From Nonomuraea sp. SBT364 (GTDB lineage Bacteria > Actinomycetota > Actinomycetes > Streptosporangiales > Streptosporangiaceae): a stretch of DNA of 64,000 nucleotides. The position numbers and the translations under genes were made by a program. The notes below the pieces were generated by a model. The model saw nothing but the letters and a program-made list of their open reading frames with translations, was not told where the DNA came from and made no database searches. The stretch is from positions 62,001 to 126,000 of the forward strand of contig NZ_LAVL01000005.1 of NCBI RefSeq assembly GCF_001083785.1, given 5' to 3'. Within the stretch, counting starts at the first letter, position 1; the number at the start of each line of letters is the position of its first letter. Of this stretch, positions 57,207-64,000 are shown piece after piece.

Positions 57207-58127
57207 TTAGACGTCGCCGGCGCGGACCCGGGCCAGCCAGCCCTCGGCCTCGGCGAACTCCGCGTCGGCCGTGCCCCGCTTGATCTGCGGAGCCACCCCG
57301 TCGGCGCGCGGATAGCTGCCCAGGAAGCGCACCTCGCCGCAGATGCGACGCAGACCGGAAATCGCCTCGCCGACCCGCGCGTCGGCCACGTGGCCCTCGA
57401 AGTCGAAGTGGAAGAAGTAGCGGCCGATGCCGTTGCCGGTGGGCCGCGACTCGATCCGGCTCAGGTTGACGCCACGCACCGAGAACTCGGTCAGCATCTC
57501 CAGCAGCGCGCCCGGATGGTCGTCGGCCAGGAAGACGACCAGCGTCGTGCGGTCGGAGCCGGTCGGCTCCGGCAGCGGCCCCGGCCGGCTCACCCTGACG
57601 AACCTGGTCACGGTGTCGGACCGGTCGCCGATGTCGCCCACCAGCTCGACCAGCCCGTAGTGCTCGCCCGCGATGCGGGCGGCGATGGCCGCGTCGTACG
57701 GCGAGCCCGGCAGCGACACCTCCTGGGCCGCGGCCGCGGTCGACGGCGCGGACACCACGACCGCGTCGGGCAGCTCGCGGGACACGAACGCCCGGCACTG
57801 CGTGATCGCGGCCGGATGCGTGTAGACGCGCTTGATGTGCACCAGCTCGGTGTCGGGCCTGGCCAGCAGCGAGAACCGCACCGGCAGCAGCAGCTCGGCG
57901 GTGATCAGCAGCGGGTCGCCCCAGGCGAACTCGTCGAGCGTCGTCGTGATGCCGCCCTCAAGGGAGTTTTCCAGCGGCACCACGGCCCCGTCGGCCTCCC
58001 CGCTGCGGACCGCGTTGAGCGCGGCCGGGACGGTGCCGCACGGCAGACGCTCGGCACCGGGCTCCAGCAGCCGCAGGGCCTCCTCGGTGAAGGTCCCCTC
58101 CGGTCCGAGATACGCGAGTCTGGGCAT
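57207..58127 (-). CDS. pheA: Prephenate dehydratase
   Basis: This 306-aa enzyme converts prephenate to phenylpyruvate in phenylalanine synthesis. The catalytic domain has YLGPEGTFTEEAL, VPLENSLEGGITTTLDEF and the essential Thr-Arg-Phe in DRSDTVTRFVRVS. The C-terminal ACT domain (HPGALLEMLTEFSVRGVNLS, RIESRP) binds phenylalanine for feedback inhibition. ATG 58127 starts 2 nt after the stop of the GT87 gene, so the two are coupled. Confidence 0.98.
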   Translation of the reverse strand: MPRLAYLGPEGTFTEEALRLLEPGAERLPCGTVPAALNAVRSGEADGAVVPLENSLEGGITTTLDEFAWGDPLLITAELLLPVRFSLLARPDTELVHIKRVYTHPAAITQCRAFVSRELPDAVVVSAPSTAAAAQEVSLPGSPYDAAIAARIAGEHYGLVELVGDIGDRSDTVTRFVRVSRPGPLPEPTGSDRTTLVVFLADDHPGALLEMLTEFSVRGVNLSRIESRPTGNGIGRYFFHFDFEGHVADARVGEAISGLRRICGEVRFLGSYPRADGVAPQIKRGTADAEFAEAEGWLARVRAGDV

Positions 58128-58129
58128 GC

Positions 58130-59353
58130 TTACAGGGTATCCGCAGGTTGACGCGCCGCGTCGGGTATTGCGGAACGCCGTTTCGGCAGCCACCAGCCCA
58201 GCAGCCAGACCAGGGCCAGCGCCCCCAGCCCGAAGCCGTTCTGCACGATCTTCCCCAGGACCGGGCTGACCACCGGAATCTCGGCGGCCTTCAGCGACAC
58301 CCCCCACCACGGGACCGGCACCACGTAGTACAGCCACACCCCCGCCGCCACCCGCAGCCTGACCGGATCGCGCCCGTCGCCCACGATCGCCCCCAGCACC
58401 ACGACCACCCAGGCCAGATGGTGGATCCAGGCGACCGGCGAGAGCAGCACCGCCATCAGCCCCACGAGCGCCACCGCGCGCACCCCGTCGCCCGCCCGGT
58501 ACGCCTCACGAGCCGCGCGGAACCCGTACCACCCGACCACAGCCACCAGCGCCAGCCAGATCACGGTCGTCAGCGCGTCGGGCATGTAGAGGCGGATCAG
58601 CATGCCGCGCATCGACTGGTTGGTGGTGGCGGCGTTGGCGCCCAGCCGCTCGGAGTCGAGCAGCGCCCCGAACCAGAAGCCCACCGCGTCCTGCGGCACC
58701 ACCGCGAACGGCAGCAACGTCAGCAGCGCCGTCACGAACGACGCCATGAACAAGGTCCGCCACTGCCGCGTCACCAGCAGATAGATCAGGAAGACGCCCG
58801 GCGTCAGCTTCACCGCCGTGGCCAGCCCGATCAGGAACCCCCTCGGCCACCACGGCCGCCGCGCCACGCAGTCGGCCAGGCACAGCGCCACCAGCAGGAT
58901 GTCGACCTGCCCGAACCGCACCTGGTCGCGGATCGGCATCAGGTACGTGCACGCCACCATCAGGAACGCGAACACCCACGGCGCGTACCTGCCGCCCAGC
59001 ACCCGCCGGAACGCGAACCCGACGGCCACGGCCAGCGCGACGAAGATCCCGGCCGTCCACGCCCACTGTGCCGTCTCCCACGACATCGCCGCCAGCCCCG
59101 TCGCCAGCATCGCCGCCACCGGCGGATACGTGAAGGGCAGCAACTGCGGCGCCGGCGTGAAGTAGTCGTAGACCGGCCGTCCGTCGAGCAGCATCTGCCC
59201 GCCGGTACGGTAGACGTCGAGGTCCACGAGGCGCTGGTCGTCCGGGTTCGTCAGCCACTGCTGCACCAGCGGCGCCACCGCCGCCGCCGCGACCAGCACC
59301 GCCACGGCCCATGCCCACCACTGCCGCCGCCACGGCGCCTCGACACTCGTCAC
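58130..59353 (-). CDS. GT87-family polyprenyl-phosphate-mannose-type glycosyltransferase
   Basis: This 407-aa membrane protein has about ten TM helices and the GT87 (DUF2029) marks: the extracytoplasmic acidic motif VDLDVYRTGGQMLLDGRPVY, FTYPPVAAML, QVRFGQVDILLVALCLAD and LATAVKLTPGVFLIYLL. GT87 enzymes (PimE and relatives) add mannose from polyprenyl-phosphate-mannose to envelope glycolipids outside the membrane. GTG start at 59353. It is coupled to pheA, an unusual partner, and divergent from the large phosphatase-fold protein. Confidence 0.92.
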   Translation of the reverse strand: MTSVEAPWRRQWWAWAVAVLVAAAAVAPLVQQWLTNPDDQRLVDLDVYRTGGQMLLDGRPVYDYFTPAPQLLPFTYPPVAAMLATGLAAMSWETAQWAWTAGIFVALAVAVGFAFRRVLGGRYAPWVFAFLMVACTYLMPIRDQVRFGQVDILLVALCLADCVARRPWWPRGFLIGLATAVKLTPGVFLIYLLVTRQWRTLFMASFVTALLTLLPFAVVPQDAVGFWFGALLDSERLGANAATTNQSMRGMLIRLYMPDALTTVIWLALVAVVGWYGFRAAREAYRAGDGVRAVALVGLMAVLLSPVAWIHHLAWVVVVLGAIVGDGRDPVRLRVAAGVWLYYVVPVPWWGVSLKAAEIPVVSPVLGKIVQNGFGLGALALVWLLGWWLPKRRSAIPDAARQPADTL

Positions 59354-59413
59354 GGTGTGGCACGTTACCGTGGCTGTTGTTCACCGAGCGCGCCAACACC
59401 GGGGGTTCCGCAC

Positions 59414-62155
59414 ATGCCGCAAGCCACCTTCAGCGCGCCCCACCAGCGCCGGTGCGGCGAGCATCCCGTGCGGTGGAGCTCGGCGCGACGAGTACGGCGA
59501 CCGGCCCTGCGTGTGCTGGCCGCCCTGCTGCTCACGCTGGTGCCGGCCGCCTTCCTGACTCTCCCCGCCTCCGCCGCCGCCTCCGCCGCCCAGGGCCGTG
59601 TGGCCCTCGTCGGCGTCCCCGGCCTGGAGTGGAGCGACATCGACGAGTCCCGCACCCCGAACCTGTGGAAACTCGCCGCCGAGGGCGGCTCGGCCTCCAT
59701 GTCGACCCGTGCCGTCCCGCCGCCGGACCGCGGCATCACCTGTCCCGTCGCCGGCTGGCTCACCGTCTCCGCGGGTCAGCGCGCGGGCACGCCCGGCAAG
59801 GGCTGCCCGCCCACCCCGATCCCCCGGGCCACGCCGGACGGCGGCGCCACCGTACCGGGCTGGGCCGGGCTGTCCGCCCACCAGGCCGACACCGGTTACG
59901 CCGCCCAGCTGGGCACCCTCGGCCAGAGCATCGCCGAGGCGGGCGGCCGGACGGCCGCGATCGGCCCCGGAGCTGCGCTCGCCGCCGCCGACAAGTCCGG
60001 AAATATCGCCCAATACGCTGAAGCGCCCGAGTCCCTCGCGGACCCCTCCGCCTACAACCTGATCGTCCTGGAGGCCCCCGAGCTCGCCGCCGCCTGGGCC
60101 CGTCAGCCCCTCGACCAGTACGGCGTCCCCACCTCCATGCCGGCGGCCACCCGGCGGGCCGCGGCGGCGGAGGCCGACCGGCGGATCGGCGCGTTCCTCG
60201 CCACCCTCCCGTCCGGCTTCACCACCCTCGTGGCGGGCATCTCGGACGTCACCCCCAGCGCCCACCTCCACGTGGCCATCGCCCGCGGCCCCTCGCCCAC
60301 GGGACAGCCGTACGGGCCCGGCCACCTCACCGCCACCTCCACCCGGCAGGACGCGCTGGTCACCATCTCCGACCTGACGGCCACCGCCATCCAGCTCACC
60401 GGCGCCCAGCCCCCCAGACCGGACTTCGGCCGCCCCTGGCAGCCGGACGGCGCCGCCGCCACCCCGGCCGACACGGTCGCCGGCCTGGCGGACGCCGACC
60501 TGGCCAGCCAGGTCCTCCGCGAGGTCCGCGGCCCCTTCTTCGCCGTGTTCGTCGCCGTCCAACTCCTCTTCTACGCCTTCGCCGCCCTCGCCCTCCGCCG
60601 CCGCCGCACCTCCACCCCCCGCCCGGCACACCCCCAGACCCCACCCACCACCGAACAGAACCACCCAACACGAACGGCACAGATCACCGCCCCCGACAGC
60701 ACGCCGCACCTACCAGAACCCACCTCCGCCGACGGCACAGCCGCCACCGCGGACACCACCCCCACTGACAACGCGGCGCCCGCCGCAGAACCCGCCCCCA
60801 CGGGCGGCACGACGCCCGCCGCAGACACCGCCTCTGCGGGCGGGGCGGGCCTCGCGGCAGGAAGCGGTGCCGCCGACGGTGCGGCGGCTCCCGTACCGGA
60901 GGGCCGTCCGGCGCGCACCGAGGGGACCGGCGCGGGCAGCCCCGCCGTGCCGGACCGCACCACGCATCCGGCGCACGCGGAGGGCACCTCCGGAGGGCAC
61001 CCGGCTCCCGCCGGCGAGAAGCGGCCGGGCCGGGACGGGCCGGTGCGGGCGGGGATCGACGTGGCCAGTGCCTCCCGGCTGCTGGTGGCCGTGCAGGTGG
61101 TGTCGGTGGTGAGCGGGGCCATCGCCGTGTCCACGTTCCTCGCGCAACTGGTGCCGTGGTGGAGCCTGCCGGCGCCGATGACCGCGCTGATCGGCACCAT
61201 CCTGGCCATCGCCGGCCTCGTCACCGTGCTGGCCTTCGCGGGCCCGTGGCGAGCGCACGTGCTGGGCCCGCTGACCGTGGTCGCGGCCGTGACGTCCGTC
61301 GCGATGCTGGTCGACGTGATGACCGGCTCCACCCTCCAGGTGAACGCCGTCTCCGGCTACGAGCCCGTGACCGGGGGCCGCTTCTACGGGTTCAGCAACA
61401 TCGCCTTCGCCATCTACGCCACCGGCACGATCCTCGGCCTGGCGGGGGTCGCGCAGTGGCTGAGCGGCCGGGGCACGCCGAGGATCGTCGTGATGGCGGT
61501 GTGCGCCGCCTATGGGGGGCTGGCGGTGTTCGCCGACGGGTGGCCGTCGTGGGGAGCCGACTTCGGCGGGGTGCCGGCCTTCGTGGTGGGGCTGGCCGTG
61601 TTCGTCATCCTCCTGTCGGGCCGCCGGGTGTCGATCGTGAAGCTGCTGCTGGTCGGCCTGGCCGGGGCGGTGCTGATCGGCGCGATCGCGGTCTTCGACT
61701 GGCTGCGCCCCGACAACCAGCGCACCCATCTGGGCACGTTCGTCCAGCAGATCATCGACGGCCAGGCGTTGACCGTCGTGGCCCGCAAGTTCGGTGCCAT
61801 GGTGGGCGTGACCGTCGGGAACTGGTCGCTGACCCTCCTGTCGCTGGTCGCCCTCGCCTTCCTCTTCCTGGTGCTGAACCGGCCGTCGCGGTGGGGCGCC
61901 TCGGCGCTCGGTCAGGCGTACGCGCAGGCGCCCGCGCTGCGTGCCGGGCTGATCGGCGCGCTCACGTGCGCCCTCATCGGGTTTCTCATGAACGACTCGG
62001 GCATCGCCATCCCTGCCATGGCGCTGACCGTGGCGGTGCCGCTCACGCTCGCGTCGTGCGTAAGGGCCTTGCAGCTCGCCAAGCCCACCACAGCAGGGCC
62101 GAGGTCAGCGCCAGCAGCACCCACGGCGTCACCTGACCCCGCACGACGGTCCTGA
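59414..62155 (+). CDS. Large membrane protein with alkaline-phosphatase-like extracytoplasmic domain
   Basis: A 913-aa protein: a basic N-terminus, a signal anchor (VLAALLLTLVPAAFLTLPAS, about residues 33-55), and a phosphatase-superfamily-like domain (RVALVGVPGLEWSDIDESRT, VAGWLTVSAGQRAG, IVLEAPELAAAW). One TM lies near 375-395, then a 150-residue Pro/Thr/Ala/Gly linker (about 400-550), and then eight to nine TM helices. Homologues are common in actinobacteria and have no assigned activity. ATG 59414 gives the signal anchor. Its 3' end overlaps the convergent mannosyltransferase gene by 113 nt. Confidence 0.88.
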   Translation: MPQATFSAPHQRRCGEHPVRWSSARRVRRPALRVLAALLLTLVPAAFLTLPASAAASAAQGRVALVGVPGLEWSDIDESRTPNLWKLAAEGGSASMSTRAVPPPDRGITCPVAGWLTVSAGQRAGTPGKGCPPTPIPRATPDGGATVPGWAGLSAHQADTGYAAQLGTLGQSIAEAGGRTAAIGPGAALAAADKSGNIAQYAEAPESLADPSAYNLIVLEAPELAAAWARQPLDQYGVPTSMPAATRRAAAAEADRRIGAFLATLPSGFTTLVAGISDVTPSAHLHVAIARGPSPTGQPYGPGHLTATSTRQDALVTISDLTATAIQLTGAQPPRPDFGRPWQPDGAAATPADTVAGLADADLASQVLREVRGPFFAVFVAVQLLFYAFAALALRRRRTSTPRPAHPQTPPTTEQNHPTRTAQITAPDSTPHLPEPTSADGTAATADTTPTDNAAPAAEPAPTGGTTPAADTASAGGAGLAAGSGAADGAAAPVPEGRPARTEGTGAGSPAVPDRTTHPAHAEGTSGGHPAPAGEKRPGRDGPVRAGIDVASASRLLVAVQVVSVVSGAIAVSTFLAQLVPWWSLPAPMTALIGTILAIAGLVTVLAFAGPWRAHVLGPLTVVAAVTSVAMLVDVMTGSTLQVNAVSGYEPVTGGRFYGFSNIAFAIYATGTILGLAGVAQWLSGRGTPRIVVMAVCAAYGGLAVFADGWPSWGADFGGVPAFVVGLAVFVILLSGRRVSIVKLLLVGLAGAVLIGAIAVFDWLRPDNQRTHLGTFVQQIIDGQALTVVARKFGAMVGVTVGNWSLTLLSLVALAFLFLVLNRPSRWGASALGQAYAQAPALRAGLIGALTCALIGFLMNDSGIAIPAMALTVAVPLTLASCVRALQLAKPTTAGPRSAPAAPTASPDPARRS

Positions 62156-63554
62156 GCCAGGCGAGGTCGTCCGGCTGGCCCGCCACCCGGGCCGGCAGAT
62201 AGGCCAGCGACAGCACGAGCAGGTGGACGACGAGGAACCGGTCCAGCGTGGACGCGGCGACCAGCCCCAGCAGCCCGAACGCCAGCCCGTCGTACCAGGG
62301 CAGCACGTACGGCGAAGCGAACAGGTAGGCCACGACCAGCACCAGCGCCACCACCACGGCGGACTCCCCCACCAGCTTTCCCTGCCCTTGAGGTGCCCGG
62401 TCGGCGGTGAGCCGGAAGAGGGACCACGCGATGAAGGCGAGCAGCAGCAGCGACCCGATCTGGATCTCGCCCCGGTAGGCGCTGCCGGTGCCGACGATCG
62501 ACTGCAGCCAGCCCTGGACGAGCTTCCACGGAGAAGCATGGGAGATCGACTTGCTGGTGCGGGTCACGGGCCCGACCGCCTCGGCGCCGACGAGGACGTA
62601 GCCCGCGACCACCACCGCGAGCGCGGCCCCGGCCACCAGCGCCAGCCGCCCCGGGCGGCGTCGCAGCGCCCAGGCCGGCCCGAGGGCCACCAGCCCGACG
62701 TTGACCTTGGCCGCGACCCCCAGCCCCAGCAGCGCACCGCCGGCCAGGGAACGTCTCGTGGACCCGGACGCCGTGGAGAGCCCGCCCGCCAGGAGGGCGG
62801 CCACCACGCAGGCGATGGCCAGCGTGTCGACGTGCATGCCCGCGACGAGCTGGTGGAGCAGCAGCGGGTTGGCGGTCCACAGCAGCGCGGCCCGGGTGCG
62901 TCTGGCCGGGTCGTGCCTGGTGAAACGGTCGATCAGGAGCCCGGTCGCGACGAAGGCGGCGACGTTGACCAGGGCCAGGACGAAGATCGTGAGGCGCAGG
63001 GAGTCACCCCCGACCCAGCCGGCGAGTGCCTGCGCCGCCGTCGCCACGGGCCCGTAGACGCTGGGCTCCTCCCGCCATGGCTCCTCGACCGCATCGGCGA
63101 TGGGATCACCGGGCAGATCGGTGGCGCCGTGCGTGTAGGGGCTCAACCCCAGGGTGAGCATGCGCCCGTAGGCGGCGTAGTTGAGATGGTCACCCGAGCC
63201 GGACGGCGGCAGGAACGCCAGCACCCCGGCGGCCAGGCATCCGAGCACCACGAGGCGGCGGCCGAGGACGCCGGGGGGCGGCAGGGCGGTCAGCCCCGCG
63301 AGCAGCCCGGCGGCGCCCAGGGCGAGCGCGGCGGCGGCCATCGCGATGACCAGGTGCGGGTCGGGCCGGGCGGACAACGAGAACGGCGGGTGCCAGGCCG
63401 CGCCGGTCAGCGCGGGGACCATGGCGGACGGGCCGAGGAGACCGATGGTGATCGTCAGCAGGATCGACGCGACGATCGCCGCCATGGCCAGGCCGGCCAC
63501 CGGCCCGGCGGCCGGCGCGGCGGCGGTCCCGGCACTCCGGGTCTCGGAAGTCAC
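62043..63554 (-). CDS. GT-C mannosyltransferase, MptB-like
   Basis: This protein of about 503 aa has 12-13 TM helices and the GT-C loop 1 acidic motif PPSGSGDHLNYAAYGRMLTL followed by GLSPYTHG. Further segments are WREEPSVYGPVATAAQALAG and WTANPLLLHQLVAGMHVDTL. This order matches MptA/MptB-like alpha-1,6-mannosyltransferases that use polyprenyl-phosphate-mannose for lipomannan-type cores. GTG 63554 with GGAAT upstream is preferred; a TTG at 63575 is possible. It works in envelope glycan assembly with the neighbouring GT genes. Confidence 0.88.
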   Translation of the reverse strand: MTSETRSAGTAAAPAAGPVAGLAMAAIVASILLTITIGLLGPSAMVPALTGAAWHPPFSLSARPDPHLVIAMAAAALALGAAGLLAGLTALPPPGVLGRRLVVLGCLAAGVLAFLPPSGSGDHLNYAAYGRMLTLGLSPYTHGATDLPGDPIADAVEEPWREEPSVYGPVATAAQALAGWVGGDSLRLTIFVLALVNVAAFVATGLLIDRFTRHDPARRTRAALLWTANPLLLHQLVAGMHVDTLAIACVVAALLAGGLSTASGSTRRSLAGGALLGLGVAAKVNVGLVALGPAWALRRRPGRLALVAGAALAVVVAGYVLVGAEAVGPVTRTSKSISHASPWKLVQGWLQSIVGTGSAYRGEIQIGSLLLLAFIAWSLFRLTADRAPQGQGKLVGESAVVVALVLVVAYLFASPYVLPWYDGLAFGLLGLVAASTLDRFLVVHLLVLSLAYLPARVAGQPDDLAWLRTVVRGQVTPWVLLALTSALLWWAWRAARPLRTTRA

Positions 63555-63622
63555 CCGCAAATTCCAGCACACCAACCACGCCGGCCCGGACGCCGATCAC
63601 CAGCCTGTGGATAACGTGCCGG

Positions 63623-64000
63623 CTAACGCCGCAGCTTGGCGAGGTTGTCCACGACCACCGGCTCGCGGCCGGCCGGGGCCAGCGCGACGTCCCGCAACTG
63701 CCGGGCCCGGTGCAGCTGCGCCCGCCAGTCGGAGCCGGTCGCCCGGTGGGCCATCTCCACCTCGACCTCGCGGATGCGGAAGCCCTTGCGCAGCAGGTCG
63801 ATGGTCAGCGCGGTCTCCACGCCGAAGCCGTGCGCCAGCGGGCGGGCGGCCTCGAAGGCGTCGCGGGTGAGGCAGCGCTGCCCGTTGAGCGGCTGGGTGG
63901 CCTGGAAACCGGTCGCGCGGCGGATGCCGTCGCGCGAGACGCGTACGACGATGCCGTGGCCGGCGAGCTTGACCCGGGTCGCGAAGACCGCGACGGTCAT
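63623..64000 (-). CDS. GT2-family glycosyltransferase, N-terminus beyond the window
   Basis: The last 125 or so residues of a family-2 glycosyltransferase. Typical C-terminal elements are TQPLNGQRCLTRDAFEAARP, GFGVETALTIDLLRKGFRIR and EVEVEMAHRATGSDW. The family uses nucleotide sugars, often to make polyprenyl-phosphate sugars; a donor-lipid synthase for the neighbouring GT-C enzymes is plausible. An ATG at 64000 is probably internal. A DnaA-box-like TGTGGATAA (63606-63614) follows the stop. Confidence 0.85.
   Translation of the reverse strand: MTVAVFATRVKLAGHGIVVRVSRDGIRRATGFQATQPLNGQRCLTRDAFEAARPLAHGFGVETALTIDLLRKGFRIREVEVEMAHRATGSDWRAQLHRARQLRDVALAPAGREPVVVDNLAKLRR

Noticed and set aside
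58148-59413. Upstream extension of the 913-aa membrane protein to 1335 codons
   Set aside because: The extra part is antisense to the GT87 gene and is His/Arg/Gln/Pro-rich; the signal anchor starts properly from ATG 59414.

Overview
The window is a high-G+C chromosomal segment of a filamentous-type actinobacterium. Support: strongly G/C-biased third codon positions, many GTG starts and one likely TTG start, apparent leaderless genes, three SigE-family sigma factors, a furA-katG pair, a MacRS-like two-component pair, a bacterial proteasome activator (bpa) and a c-di-AMP riboswitch on a wall-hydrolase gene. A Streptosporangium/Nonomuraea-like genus is my guess and is not proven. The serS-pheA neighbourhood is often near oriC in actinobacteria, but dnaA/dnaN are not here.

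Layout. 1-12.8 kb: end of a Zn alcohol dehydrogenase, an ABC efflux pair, a DUF72 protein, an MFS exporter, a vanadium-haloperoxidase-like secreted protein, furA-katG, an FAD oxidoreductase and a secreted protein. 12.9-16 kb: unknown and membrane proteins and tRNA-Arg(ACG). 16.1-21.3 kb: one rightward cluster made of histidine kinase, response regulator, two related small membrane proteins, an Lgt-like protein, a cysteine-rich radical SAM enzyme resembling the MJ0619/tetraether-synthase group, and a small membrane protein. 21.3-30.2 kb: two duplicated sigma/membrane-propeller modules around a riboswitch-controlled CHAP hydrolase and a MaoC hydratase, then an AAA ATPase, a MauE-like/double-psi-barrel pair and a third sigma factor. 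30.2-35.6 kb: MarR regulator divergent from YceI, a cluster of DnaA boxes, tRNA-Ser(GCU), and several small or damaged genes. 35.7-44 kb: PPOX protein, YiaAB protein with a putative MacR site, MacRS-like pair, GNAT, two VOC proteins, an S1 protease, an MFS exporter coupled to two small membrane proteins, and an M15 peptidase.

44.05-47.26 kb: a small degenerate integrative element. A 34-bp duplication of the 3' end of the M15 peptidase gene flanks it. It carries an unknown 210-aa protein, an XRE-ImmA/IrrE regulator with a 44-bp dyad operator, and a truncated tyrosine integrase next to the right att site. I consider this and the Lgt-like/radical SAM cluster the two most interesting loci.

47.3-64 kb: twin secreted crystallin-like proteins, a NUDIX-PIN fusion, a STAS protein, tRNA-Ser(UGA), a MinD-like ATPase with a long repetitive N-terminus, quinone reductase, bpa, HAD phosphatase, cold-shock protein, a frameshifted membrane gene, serS, pheA, and envelope glycan genes (GT87, a phosphatase-fold membrane protein, an MptB-like mannosyltransferase and the end of a GT2).
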